Source: Antitrichia curtipendula | Lineage: Eukaryota > Streptophyta > Bryopsida > Hypnales > Leucodontaceae | Direction of reading: 5' to 3' | DNA: 64,000 bases | Assembly: GCA_951230915.1 (NCBI GenBank) | Contig: OX579636.1 | Coordinates: 45,263,912-45,327,911 of the forward strand | Part shown: one piece after another, positions 35,222 through 47,844 of the stretch | Layout: each line of letters begins with the position of its first letter | How positions within the stretch are numbered: the stretch's first letter is position 1 | Position numbers and translations under genes: made by a program | The notes under the pieces: generated by a model | Told to the model about the DNA's origin: nothing | Databases searched by the model: none | What the model saw: only the letters and a program-made list of their open reading frames with translations

Positions 35222-35860
35222 ATGGTTCTTCTTTGAATTCATTCTTCAAGGCAAGTTGGCTACAAGCTTGAAAAATTTCAGATCATTTGAAATTATACAA
35301 CATATAGGAAAAAATTAGCAGGTAGAAAGAAGTACAGAGAATGATTCAAAATACTAAATTGATAAGAAATTAATTAAGGACTTGAAAAATGCCAATTCCA
35401 ATGGTTGTAATGTTTTCATAAACAATCTACACCCTATGATTCTATTTTTTTCAAAAAATATTGAAAATTGAGTTAAATAAAGGACTTCAAAGTTTATTTT
35501 AGAGTAGAGATTCTATAATTATCCGCAAACTAAAACTTCTCATAAATTTTATCTTATCAATCAAAATAGAATGCTTTAAAGCTTTTCAACTATACATAAA
35601 TCTTAAAAATCAATTTAAAATTTTATTTAAAATAAAAGTGATTTGGTAAAATATTTCTTTGAGTTGCTTAGGTTGCCCGCACTTCAAAGAAAATTACATA
35701 TCATACAATAACTTTTTAATCATGTAGTCAAAAGTTACAAAAAGTATTGGCCTTCAAAGCTACTCCTTGGGCACATGTGTGAAAATTTCAGAGAAAAAAA
35801 AAAAAAATTCATTCATAGTGAACTCCCCCAAATCGCTAGTTTGGGGCTTTAGAGGTTAGA
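35222..35860. repeat. Dispersed AT-rich repeat, copy of 2385-3018
   Basis: The same phrase order as 2385-3018: TTCATTCTTCA.GGCAAGTTG, ACAACATATAGGAAAAA, AACAATCTACACCCTAT, then GGCTTTAGAGGTTA at the end. It is a member of, or related to, the TTAA-bounded family. Confidence 0.55.
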
Positions 35861-36088
35861 GGAAAACTAAAAAATAGCCCAAACTCTATTGCATCCCTCA
35901 ATCAAGTATAAAAACATGCTAGCCAACATAAAAATTAAAATGTTGGTTGTTTAGGCTTTGTTTACTTACACCAAGTGGACAAGTAAAGGGTCCAAATTTT
36001 AGATGGTTTTGATTGGCTGAAATTGAGAAGGGCTTAGAAATTTGGATTTACATGGTAAAAAGAGAATTGGCAAGGTCAATAAACATAG

Positions 36089-36308
36089 TTTGTCCAGGGC
36101 TATTTCAATCCCTTCTTCACTTATTGGCATGGCCTTTCACAAAGTTTGTCTAGAGCCGTTGCAATTTCCTCTTCACTTATTGGCATGGCCTTTTATAGAG
36201 TTTGTACAAGGCCATCGCAATCCCCTCTTCACTTATTGGCATGGCCTTTCACACTTTGTATAGGCATTACAATCTCCTCTTCCTTTGTTGGCAAGGCCTT
36301 TTACATTT
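36089..36308. repeat. Tandem array, 56-bp unit, four copies
   Basis: Units start TTTGT at 36089, 36145, 36201 and 36255 and contain CTCTTCACTTATTGGCATGG. The unit length is not a multiple of three, so the overlapping frames at 36042-36358 are by-products. Confidence 0.85.
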
Positions 36309-37405
36309 TTCATTCTATTTGTAAGAACCTTTTCCAATTCAAGAAGATGGTGATGTAGATTTATTTAAGTAAATGAATGCAAGTTGTTTGGATGATTCTG
36401 TGCATATAGAAATAAATAACAAAAGCTTATGTAAGCAATTTCCACATAGCAAGTTTTGATTGGAAAATCATAAAAACAATGACATCATTCTAAGTATCTT
36501 TTGTTGTCTTTTACTATTCCATTGATTACACAACGATGGTCTAAGGGGTCTTGGCTTGATGTTTTAGCAAAATGTTGTAGGTTTTAGCTTGATGGTTGGT
36601 AGGGTTTTAAGAATTTGGCATTAGATTTTTGAAGTTCTTCTTCACTCACTTTCTTGAATTTGTATGAATATTCAAACAATATAGTTTTTTTTACTTTTGG
36701 CTCAATGTATTAGCAAAGTCTTATAACTATTGTTATAATGTTTCATCAAGGATTTATAGGCTGTATTGATAGATCTTTGCTCTCATTTCAATATCTACTA
36801 CCCTTTCTTGTGATTACACATTGTGGTCTTGTCATTTGGGATTTGATGTTTCAACACATAATCACCTTTGTGTTTTGCCCAAAAATGTTGTTTGTCTTTT
36901 AGGAGTTAACTTGCAAGTTTATAGACTCAAAAACCATTTTGAAACTTTAAGTACAAATGTTGATCCAAAATTTCAACAACAAAAGTTCCAGCAAGAATTG
37001 AAACAATTATAGTGGAAAAAAAAAAAAATTTGCAAATTTACACACAATTTTTCAATAATTTTAGAATTGAAAATATTTTAATTTATTGTAAAGGTTAAAT
37101 TGAGGATATGATTGAGAATGGACAAGGTATTATTTGTATATCCACTTTTTGTTCAATATCTTAAGTTGATATCATTATCACTATTGTAGGTGTTCTTATG
37201 TAACCGGTACTCCAAAAATGCAATTCCAAATTGACAATTTTCAATTTTGTGACTTTTACATTCTTTTTTGAATAATAGGCTCTATAAAATGTTTATTTAT
37301 TTTTATTTCTATATTTCTATATTGGTTTCTATATGTTGCCTTCAAATTTGGTAATTTTGGAAATAGAATAACTACCAAATAGAATCTTCTAATGGTGAGT
37401 CGCAA

Positions 37406-37411
<6 letters not shown>
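36309..37411. other. AT-rich intergenic
   Basis: No gene, inverted repeat or tandem structure that I can support. Confidence 0.4.

Positions 37412-37475
<64 letters not shown>
37412..37475. repeat. TA microsatellite
   Basis: An uninterrupted AT dinucleotide run of 64 bp. It produces the Ile/Tyr run in the minus-strand frame 37372-37560, which is not a gene. Confidence 0.95.
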
Positions 37476-37478
<3 letters not shown>

Positions 37479-38254
37479 TTAAGAAATCAAACTTGCTTTT
37501 ATAATTTAGTGCATAAAACTCACTCATTTTTAATTGAATGAAAAAAAAAATTATTTCCAAATTAGAGCTTAAATTTTTCTTGTATTTATTTGTGATTTAT
37601 TGCATCTTCAACTTCTAATTGGAAATTATTCTGAAACAATTTTGAGAAGAGGTTTCTAAATCCCCAAATCTTTGGAATGAAATCTTTTTCATTTTTTCAA
37701 AAAGTCATAGCTTATATATTCATTTTAATTTTTATAAATTAATTTTTATATTTTTAATTTTATAAAAAATTATTACAAAAAATAATTCAAAAGGGTTGTT
37801 TTAGTAATAATTTCTCTATGTGCGTAATGCGCACCAAAAACATAGTCTTAGTTTTAAGGCCATTTTACCCTCCTTGACAGTTGACACCTATAGTTGAAAC
37901 TTTATACTTTGTCAAATTGTAGTACTCTTAATATCATTTACTTTTGGAGGGAGGTATCTTCTATAAATATAAGAACTAGAAAGTCAATCTAATGAACCAA
38001 GTTTGAACTTAAAATTTATTATGTCTGATTAGGGAGAAATACTATACATTTTCTGTTATTGTACATTGCATCACATCTATGCAATTTTACAAAGTTCTGC
38101 TCACTAGATTTAAAGTAGAAATAGATAAAAATTTACTTGTTTTTATTTTATTAAGGGGCTATTCAATAAAGCTAGGTTTTCATTGTGCTTATATGCATTT
38201 CGGTCATACCACCCATAAAGATAACTACACTTAATTAATTGCCATCCATTTTGA
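37476..38254. other. AT-rich intergenic
   Basis: Nothing recognised. Confidence 0.4.
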
Positions 38255-38520
38255 AAACCACTTTTTTTTATACCTAAAATGTATAATTTACATATTAGAG
38301 TCTATAATTGATTTTGGATGCACCAATATTCAACACTTTGTAAATTCATAGTTTATTCAAATGGTGCCAAAAATGCTTATCAAGAGAATTTAAAATCCTA
38401 TTCTTACTAACAACAAATTTCTAAAAATCTTAGATACTTGAATGATAAGAACCACATTGAAATATTCATTCCAATGATTTTAGGTCTAGTTACCTCCTCC
38501 CTAATTACTCAACCTAAAGA
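38255..38520. repeat. Dispersed repeat, pair with 40030-40250
   Basis: Shares CCTAAAATGTA, CA(A/G)CACTTTG.AAATTC and TGGTG.C..AAAATGC with 40030-40250 in the same order and orientation. The two copies flank the tandem array at 38.7-39.4 kb, so they could be ends of one element. Confidence 0.5.
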
Positions 38521-38689
38521 TAATAAAACTACTTTTGAAATTTTATAATAAAAATTTGATATTCCTCTAACATGCATAAATAATTAATTTTATGTAAAGC
38601 ATTTTTTCTTCTTTATGTTGCAAGAAATTGCTAATCTATGTTGGAAGGTCCCTTTTGATCCCTCCAAACACTAGCCCCCACCTAAATCA

Positions 38690-39440
38690 TTTTTTAGAAA
38701 CAATGCCAAAAGAGAGAGAAGTAAGGTGTTGGATCTTGACACCTAATCTGCCATGGGGATGAGATAGTGAAGGTTGTATTCTAGGAACAATGCCACAAGA
38801 CAAGAAAAGTGAATTGTTCGATCTTGACACCTAGTCAATCTTAGAGATGTGATGGTGAGGATTATATTCTAGAAATAGTGCCAAAAAAGAGAAAAGTGAA
38901 ATGTTGGATCTTGACATCCAATCAATCTTAGAGGTTTGAAATGGTGAAGATCATACGTGCATCACAAGGTCAAAAGTGAGGTGCTAGATCTTGACACCAA
39001 ATATGCCTTAGAAAGGAAATGATGAAGATTGTGAGGTGTTGGATATTGATGCCCAATCACCTTTAAAGATGAGATGGTGAGGATCATGAGAGGAGTGAGG
39101 TGTTGGATTTTGGTACTCAATCAACCTCGAAGATGAGATGGTAAAGATCATGCATGCATCATAAGGACGGAGGTATTAAGTAGTGAGGTGTTAGATCTTA
39201 ACAACTAAGTTGCCTAAAGGATGAGATGGTAAAAATCATGTGTGCATTTGATAGGGGCAAAGGCATTCATAGTTTAATTCAATAGCCCCTGAATATCATA
39301 GGAAGGAATATCCCTCAAACATTAGAAAAAAATTCTAGGTACAATGCTAAAAGAAAGAAAAGTGAGGTATTGAATCTTCACACCCAATCTTCCTTAGGAT
39401 TTAGAATTTGAGGATTACACATGCATCAGAGGAATATAGA
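38690..39440. repeat. Degenerate tandem array, about 80-120 bp unit
   Basis: Seven to eight units carrying GTGAGGTGTTGGATCTTGAC, then CCAATC, CTTAGAGATGAGATGGTGA and AGATCAT. Spacing varies. No frame is maintained, so it is not coding. Confidence 0.7.
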
Positions 39441-40686
39441 TATTAGAATTAAATTCAATAAAATTCAAATATCCTAAGAAGGAATATTTCTCAAACTTTG
39501 GGATCATGGAAACTACCAATATATGATTATACAATGTTATGTGATATAAAAATATGGATTTATTAAGCTTCCTCAATTAACATTAGATGGATGAATTGCA
39601 ATTTTTACAATCACTATGTAGGTTAAATGTAGCTTTTTGTCAATGCAAGACTTCCTAACCTTTGAATCTAACCAACAAAGAGCACAACTATTAGGAAATA
39701 TTAGCTCAACCTTCAAGTCCCTTAGCTCATGACTAACAAATTGACCAACTAAGTTAGGGAACATATCAAAATGATGGGCAATGCACACTAGATGGTCCAC
39801 ATTCACCATTGTTGACATCAGAAACGCTTCAAGCTCCTAGTTCAAACACTACAAACTCACAATTTAGTACAATTGAAAAAACTCTTGTATATAAGCTTAC
39901 AATAACTTAATTTCCATTGCAATCTCAACTTCCAATGCTTGTTAATGCATGTCTCACAATGGGAAACTAGACCAAAGACATGAAAAGTAATAAGGCAACT
40001 ACACCCAAAACTGTCACCTTTCTAAAACCAACATCTACAAATTTTTGCCTAAAATGTACTCCCAAATTCTTCATGAGAGTTTAGGGTCGATTTCAGAAAC
40101 ACCTATTTTCAGCACTTTGAAAATTCCTAGGTTACTCATTTGGTGTCCCAAAAATGCATTCTAAGATAATCTAGAATCCCTTGTTGACTACCAACAAGAT
40201 CCCCACAAAATCTTTTTCACTCTAATAATGGAAACTATGCTAAATAGCTTATTCTATGGGTTTTAGGTGTACTTCCCTTGAAACGAAGAAGAAGGAAGCT
40301 AAGAACTCCGAGGAGCAAAAGATCATGAAAAACAAATGACAACACAGGGTTGCAAACCGCAATCCTTCCCATTGACAAACAAACGTCAGGGTGCCAGAAT
40401 TGTGATCCAAAACTGGCAGAGCAGGCTCGACTTTCGGGGCCCGAATCACGCGGCGCCCAATTTGGTCACACCTGCCTGCGCGAATTGTGAGCTTCGCCAA
40501 CCCTAGTCTACTAATTCTACCAATTGAAAATCCTTTGGATCTTCCCAGTATATACAATCAGTCTCTGACTCTCCGCATTGCAGGTGAAGAAACTCCGAAC
40601 ATGCAGCTGACCAGGTGAAGGAATGGATGCAAAGGAAACAAGAGCAGGAGGAGCGCAGTTGGGGTTTAGGGTGTAGGGTTTTTGCA
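39441..40686. other. Region 3' of the NSP1-like gene
   Basis: Includes the 40030-40250 dispersed repeat. Composition becomes GC-richer from about 40360, probably the 3' untranslated region of the minus-strand NSP1-like gene. The frame 40249-40557 (minus) has no domain. Confidence 0.4.
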
Positions 40687-43194
40687 TCAGCCGTGCAGCA
40701 TGCTGCATTTGCAGGAAGGCCTGGAGCACGATGCCGTGGTCTTCCAGACTGACGTGAAGGTCGTGGGCTGCTTGCGCCATCGCAAACTGACCATGTTGCC
40801 CGCGAAATCCAAGTCCCAAAACTCGCTATGACTGGCAACCAGGTTCTGCGACACCTTCTTGGTCTCCTCGCTGAGCTCGCGCGGGACGAACCCCGCGCGC
40901 GTCATGCGGCGCTGCCAATTCGCGTAGGACTCGTTGCGCTCGATGCGCGCGACGCCCTCGCACGCCACCGTGTTGAGCAACAGCATGGAGCCCTCGTACT
41001 CGAGAATGTGCCGCTCCTCCGGGTCGCGGCCCGCGTAGCCGATGTCCATGGACTCGTAGCACAACCACCAGAAGCCCACGGAGGTCTGGAAACGCGTCAG
41101 GAAGTCGTGTGAGCAGTGGTCGCTGTTGTTGTCGCTCAGGATGAAGACGTGCGGCTGTATCTTGTAGAAAGTTTCAAGAAACTCGTCGCGGGGGGAGAGA
41201 CGCGAGAGGATCGCGCCGTTCTCGCGAGGAGGGGGCTCCTCTGATAGACGGTGGAGACGGAATTGGCAGACCACGGCTAGAACCTGGGTTGCATTCACAA
41301 ACAAGTTCTATGTCAGTAATTTGCATTCCTCGTAGAATTCTTGAGCAGCTTCCTTTTAACACCCTTTGGAAAAAAAGAAGACAGCCCACTCACACAGCCT
41401 CAGCCCACAATGCATGTCAGATTTTGAGTCTGTTGTTCGGTTTCCATCTACAGTAAGAAAGCTGAGTTCGCACAGCTCTCAAGAATGTAATGCTCGATCG
41501 ATCACGAAATGAGAAACCCTGAAGGACCAAGGATTCTCGGTTTTAAAATTCTTACTGTAAAAAGTATATGTGAGATGGAGTCAAATTTTATACAACCACG
41601 GTCAGTGAAGAACATTGCATGTGGTGGATAATCTATGAAGAAAATTGGAAAAAAGACGGTCTCATATATAAAGTGATCAAAACTGTGAAAAAAAATGAGG
41701 CCCAATTAGGGGTTTAGGGTCCCCACGGGTTTTAGGTTTCCGGTGGTGACGTACCTCTCCTTCTCGGATTTTGAGATCTTCCCGTGTGACGCACTCCATC
41801 GGCTTCTGAACTATGTTCACTTCCATATGCAAGCCCAGCAAGCTCGCGAATTTCACCAAGCGCGCCATGAAATCCGCGGCTTCCGAATTCACAACCTTGG
41901 CCGTGCCGATGTTGAGCTCCTCCCTTCGCAAGTCGCGAAGCATGGTCATCCTGAGAATCGACGGCGGCCCCCCGGATCGGCTCACCAGCGCATCAATAAA
42001 AATAGGCCACTCAATCCCTTTCCCCGCTCCAATATCAATGAGGTGAATCCGGTTCTTCCCGGCGCAAACCTCAAGCAGCGTCTGGCAGGTGGTGTTGTAG
42101 CAGTTCTGGTGCCAGGGCACGTACTCATGGAACTTCACGAGCGCGCGATGCACATTTTTCGGGCCGTAGCTCACCTCCTGGTCGTGATGCCGCGGCCGCA
42201 TGAACGTCGCGGCCGCTTCTATCCGCCCCGTGATCCTGCAAAAGAGCGCCCGCAGCCCGTACGCTGCAAACCGCTGGTTCACGTCACCCACTACCGACGC
42301 CAAGTCGTTCAACACCCACATCAGGTGCTGCGTGCGGCTGATGTTCTTGCTGGCAATGGCCGCGGCGCAGAGGTTGAGCAGCTGCTCCGCCCACCGTGGC
42401 TCCCCGAGTGTCCGTATGGGCGCCAACATCGCCCCTGAGAAGTCAGGCTCCGCCGGCTTCGCATCCTGGTATCCACCCATAGCATCACATTGCGTCTGCT
42501 CCCTGAAATTACTCTCAGTATGCCTAACATCCCTTAGGTGGGGATCCCTAACATTGCCAGGATTCCCATTGCTTCGATAACCATTGTCTGGACTCCCATT
42601 GCAAAGATTCCCATCGCTTGGATTGCCGAATCCGAAAGGGAATTGCGCATTGGAGAGTGACGGATCCCCACCAGGGCTGGTGCTGGAGGCGCTTTCCGAG
42701 ATGGAGTCGCCCATCACCACATCCATAAACTCCAATCGCGGATCCATAACCAAACCGCCATACTCTTGCGGGCTTCCCGCTGCGATACGACAAACCCCCT
42801 GCTGCTCTGCCATCACGTTTCCGCACGAATGGTGAACGTGACCAGCGATATTGGAGCTCTGAGCTTCCTCGGCTATGGCGGACGAATGCATAGTCCAGGA
42901 GTTGTAATTGAGGTGAGGTTGCAGGGCGAGGCGCGATCGGTCGAATCCTGGGGGCGCGTAGGCTTCCACTATGCTGATGTCCTCGGGAGTCACCTTGTCC
43001 AGCAGATCGGAGTCCAAGCTCGACCAAATGTCGTCGAATTGGGTTGAATCGTTTCCAAAGGGATAGAGCGATTGTGATTGCGACTGCGGCTGGAATTTGT
43101 GAGGATTCACGGGGGCGAATCCTTGCGGCAGCGAAGGGACTTGGAGGTTGATTCCTTGCACTCGCGTGAACCCTGGCTGCGTCCAAGTCCCCAT
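40687..43194 (-). CDS. NSP1: GRAS transcription factor, NSP1-like
   Basis: Two exons, 43194-41755 and 41283-40687, with a 471-bp GT-AG intron in phase 0 (donor GTACGTC, acceptor AACCCAG). About 678 residues from the ATG at 43194 (MGTWTQPGF). The same frame is open upstream to 43305 without another ATG, so the start is tentative. The N-terminus is Gln/Ser/Asn-rich and disordered, with a Gly/Asn repeat (NGSPDNGYRSNGNPGN). The GRAS domain begins near residue 267 (RWAEQLLNLCAAAI, leucine heptad region I). It continues with IHLIDIGAGKGIEWP near 383 (VHIID motif), SPRDEFLETF near 510 (PFYRE region), NTVACEGVARIERNE near 585 and the C-terminal SAW region LRWRKQPTTFTSVW. These signatures fit NSP1 better than other GRAS groups. 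NSP1 partners with NSP2 in the nucleus and, in land plants, supports strigolactone synthesis and symbiosis signalling. Legume NSP1 is about 550 residues; the extra length is N-terminal. GC content is much higher than the flanks. No break was seen. Confidence 0.85.
41284..41754 (-). other. Intron of the NSP1-like gene
   Basis: 471 bp, AT-rich against GC-rich exons, donor GTACGTC and acceptor TGCAACCCAG. Joining EGE to VLAVVCQFRL restores a continuous GRAS domain. Most characterised angiosperm NSP1 genes are reported without a coding intron (from memory), so its presence is worth noting. Confidence 0.75.
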
Positions 43195-43340
43195 GGGCGC
43201 CGCCCCCGCGGTGGCGAAGCCGAGGTGGTTGCCGTTGCCGTAGACATTACCTGCGGATGTTGGCTGTGCAACACAGACGCACTCCGTCAATTCCAATTTG
43301 GTCACAATCGGAACGTCACAAGCGACTCTAACTTAGATAC

Positions 43341-43690
43341 AAATGCATGATTTGCAATGTCTCTTTCTCTGTAATCCTCACCACAATCTTCACTGCTTGG
43401 AAAGTTCAGAAACCCTGGGATGCCACTATTCCAAGGACTACTAACTGTCAGGATACGAATGCATGGTTTTCATGTGTCTCTTTCCATGTATTCCTCACCA
43501 CAATCTTCACTGCTTGGAAAATTCAAAAAGCTTAGGATGCCACTGTTCCCAGAACTAAATGTCAGGGTACAATCGCATGGTTTCACGTGTCTCTTTCCAT
43601 GTGATCCTCAACACAATCTTCACTGCTTGAAAACTTCAAAAACCTTAGGATGCCACTGTTCTAGGGGTACTACTTGTCAGGATTCCACTG
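43341..43690. repeat. Tandem array, about 115-bp unit, three copies
   Basis: Units starting AATGCATG / AATCGCATGG at about 43342, 43458 and 43571. Each carries TGTCTCTTTC, CACAATCTTCACTGCTTG and GGATGCCACT. It lies directly 5' of the NSP1-like coding region, in its leader or promoter. Confidence 0.8.
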
Positions 43691-46250
43691 GAATTCTTTC
43701 ACATTTTGCTTGTATTTTCGTTAACGGCTATAACAGATTGAGTATTGCACGCGATGTGCCAAGACTTGTGGTGGGCATATGTTGCGACCTTGTTGCAAAG
43801 CAAAGGGTATCACATGCAATCAATGACAGAAGACTCACGCAACGTTCTGTACCTGCAGAACGAGAGGACTGTTTGAAATGAAGCAATCGGATTGCAAGAG
43901 CGATGACTGCGGTGAGCCTTGGGAGCCCTGGGAGCCTTGCGAGCCTTGGGAGTCGGGGGATGCTTGTGGAGTGCCCTGAAATCCAACAAAGAAGAGCAAA
44001 AGTCAATTCAGGTACAAAATACTAAAACTGTTTGGGACATAAATTCCGTATCCTATTGACTGACACCTGGTTGGCCTTCAACTAGCAATTGAATTTGGGT
44101 GCAGTAGACTAAATTGGTCGATCGCCACTCGTTTTGGAATGGAAACGGGGTTGCCTATTGTCCCTACTATACAGGTAGTATCTAAGTCCATACTCTATAA
44201 GCCAATAAACCTCTTTTAAAAAAATATTGATTGTCGGTCCCGGCTTGAGCCACACACAAACATTGTGACTGCAAATTCCCCTCACTAATGTAATAACCTC
44301 CCTAATGTAATGTGTGAGATTGGTCCCGGACCTATTGCTTTAGAGAGGTTCTATCTGTAGTCATCTACAAACTCCCATTCATTGAACAATTGCATAGAAA
44401 ATTAGAAAACAATTTGATCTCAAGAGAGTTTGCCTCGTGGAATACTCAAAGTGACCTCTCTCTCTCCAATGAGTGGGTCTGGATCAATTTGATTATGCGC
44501 CAATGAAAGCACACTCGTACAAATTGTTTCAAATGTTCGAAAGTGACATAGAATAGTATCCTCTGCCTTATTAGTACAACCAACGGATAAATGTAGGTCT
44601 GTATGAGTTACCAAATACATATATTCTAGATTGGGGTTGCTGAAAAGGGAGCGCCACGTGGAGTCCACCCGGCCAGGATTCTCTCCGTCCATGTCGATGG
44701 CCAACTGCTGGCTCGCTCCTCCGGAATATCACAAATGTCACAGAATTTGGAGCTGCACCGTTACTCGGGCCTGCAAAGGAGCATCAAATTGGCGTGTTGC
44801 CTGCAAAATTCTCGTAAGTTGAGATTAGACATGAATCTTTACTACCAAACACCTTGATTTAAAACTTAACCCAAACCGTCAAAAGTGGTCATTTCATACC
44901 AGAAGTTAAGATTAATCCTGTAAAGAGGGTGACAAAATGAACGCATAGAAAGATCAATTTATATCCTACTGTAGAAATATGTTTTGAAGATTACTATAAT
45001 TGACTACTCCCTTTGTTTGCTTTGTAAAATACGAAGGAAATATGGGTCTTTTTCACAAACAGAGGTAGTATTAGCTTTCAGAGTGAGTTTTTTCATGTCT
45101 GTGGCTACGGCAGAATGATTCGTTGATTCCTATAGAGGCTAAAGCAGAATAATTCCTTGGTGTACATGACTAAGGATACTGCAAGAAAGTCCCACAATTG
45201 GTACTGAAGAGTTGTACAACCACTTTCACAATAATTGGCACTCACATTCTCGCAAATCTAATGGCCCTGGCAATACGCGAGAGAACACCAAGCAAAACCA
45301 TCAGAATTTTGTTTGAGTGACATGATTTGCTCTCTAGATTCAGTCGTCAACTCCGGATGCATTTCGGACCCTTCAGGGGAATGCAAGGATCGCCAATCTC
45401 GTTAAATTGGCACGATTCTGGGAGCCTGAAATTGTGACATTTATCTACACAAAGCTCTAGAAACTACTAAAACTGGTATAGATTTACAGTTCAAGCCGCG
45501 TGCGCCACCCAATCAGTGCCACAGTTGTGAAATTCACCTGGATCAGCATGATGCACGCCACAACGTCAACTTCGGAAATTCCATCATCGTCTGGACAAGG
45601 AATGAGAATCATGCTTTTTGATATTGATGCGCAAAGAACAGCTGGAGGATTGAGGTTCTCAAAATCAAAAGCCTGTGACCGCCTGCACAAGGCGATTTCA
45701 GCAATTAGGTCAAACAGAGTTTCCTGTTCTTGTGCGGAACCAGACATGCGTGAGCTGACAAGCACTCTGCTTTAACTCTGAAAATGGTGATCATACGTAC
45801 ACTCAACCTCTGCTATGACGCCCTCTGTAATTGCACAAAATTATTCTGAGAGACTCTGTCACGTTGGGTACACATCTGATATCGCCACTTCCACATGGAT
45901 TGCCAAGTTGTGAACGCATGTTAGAATGCATTTAACAATCCATGTGACGTGTGTTCTCGCAGACGCGGAGACAACGTGTCATTAGATTTCATTCACACCA
46001 AGGGAGGAAACTAAGGTAATAAACCTTGAAAATAATGAAATTGCTCCAACAAGATTAAGGGGTCAAGAAATTCCTTTTATTTTCCTCTCCAGTGTCAAGC
46101 TTCCATCATGACGGACAAGGTTTTTTCTGTCGAGCGCCACAACATCCACGACGACCCTTGCGTGGCACTCGCTCCAATATAAACAAATATTATTGATCAA
46201 CCGTACACTTAATCTAATCTAGATTCTTCTGCACTCCATTCCGGTGATAA
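43691..46250 (-). promoter_or_regulatory. Upstream region of the NSP1-like gene
   Basis: About 2.5 kb with mixed composition and no domain-bearing frame. A minus-strand frame from ATG 45747 to 45484 (88 codons, starting MSGSAQEQETLFDL) could be an upstream open frame or an unrelated small gene; no family is recognised. The region may hold leader introns, but splice sites could not be fixed. Confidence 0.3.
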
Positions 46251-47840
46251 GTAAACCTAAGAAACTGCAAACTCCTCGCAGACATTCGTGAATCAAAGCA
46301 TCCTACGACCTCCTAAACTGCAAAATTCAATTCTCCCAAGATTCAGATCTCCTCGGGAATCCCACAGTCCGAACCCTCCACCACATCACCGCAACCTCAG
46401 ACCTATTCCCACCACAGATTCCATTCAACTACCGCCACATTCAAAATCTATCGTCCAACTCTCCAACTAGAACATGCCACCTTGCAATAAACCAAACCAA
46501 ATCAAATCAATTCACAGAAGGAAAAAAAAAGTCTAGCAACCAGTGGAATACACTAGACCTGTCTCTCCGCCTCCACCCCTCCGAGCTAGAATCAAAGGCA
46601 CTCACTCAAAACAGAATCATTCCTGCGAAGACTTGTAACCGTATCACAGACGTACCCTCAAAATCTCTGGATAGGGTTTCACGGTAGTGCTCGGAACCCC
46701 AACTAAACCCAAGCTTCCGTCGTCGACACCCAAAACAGAAACGAAGACGACGACCATAACAACGATAACGATGATGATAAACGACGAAGACGAAGTTTAA
46801 GTTGCAGATTCAGGTGATCGATTCCTGAAAGCACTCGCACCGCGGCTAATCCCCCTCCACCACCAAACGCCGACGACGATTCTCAGTTTACTTCCCTCGC
46901 CCTTGCATGACCCCCTCCCGGTGCCCACCCCAGAAACTCTCAGAAAACAAACATTCTAGTTCCTGAATCTCTCCACACATACATCGCCTTCACACAACGA
47001 GAATCCCGAATCGGTTTCAGCAAATGCCGACAGTCTGGAGCTTGTTTGCAACCCACGCGGCATCCAGGATAACGTCTAGATTCGGGCCCCAAGCAGGGAG
47101 CCGCGGAATCGTCGAGATGGAGACGGGTGGGAGCCTAGTTATTACGCAGGAGTCGAGCAGGTGAGGATGATGATGGTGGTGGAAACGGGAGTGCAAGCGA
47201 CATCATGGTTCGGTTGGGTTTGGGGTGGGCTCGGTTCGGACAAAGCTTGGGTCCCGCAGGGCAGTGGCCCCCTCCAGTGGCTGGGCTGGCTGGCCCCCTC
47301 TCCGCCCACGACAAACAGGTTGACCCGCTGTTGGTGCGGGCTCCTGTTCATTCATCTCGCGATTCTCGCCGTGGTCATCGCTGGGGTCGTGCGTCGTCAG
47401 ATCGCGCGTCATTCATTCATCGCCTGAGGCGGGGAACGTTACACTAAACTCCGTCTTCCAGCGGGGTGCAGGCCAGTCGCGTTCAGTTGCGTCGCCGTCG
47501 CGGTGGTCATGAGTGGCGTGACTGGGGGCTGTTTTGTGCGTGCCTGACGGAACTGATGAGTGATGACTGTTGATCAGTTGCCGGAGATCGGTGATCGGTA
47601 CGCTGCGGTATAGAACGGGAGAAAGGGGGAGTAATTGGGATCCATGTGTGTGGGGGTGGGTGGCGTGGGGGGGCCTGGGGCAGTGATTGCGAGCATTCAA
47701 CCCGCCGGCTTTTGTTGTGAGGGACGGGGCAGGTGATGACGGGATGAGTGCAGGAAGGCGTGCAAACGACCGGGGCGGACTGGTGCTGCGGGCCCTCCCA
47801 AGGACTCAGAGCATCCACACCAGCACTCACCAAATTTGAA
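46251..47840. promoter_or_regulatory. GC-rich island, possible transcription start region
   Basis: GC content rises sharply, with Pro-rich frames on both strands, CGACGACGA-type runs near 46750 and a G/T-rich stretch at 47640-47680. It could be the promoter and first exon of the NSP1-like gene (minus) or of an unseen plus-strand gene. No open frame has a domain. Confidence 0.3.
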
Positions 47841-47844
47841 GTGC

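Noticed and set aside
37372..37560. Minus frame with a long Ile/Tyr run
   Set aside because: It is the translated TA microsatellite.
41743..42438. Plus-strand frame of 231 codons
   Set aside because: Antisense shadow of the GC-rich GRAS exon; no domain.
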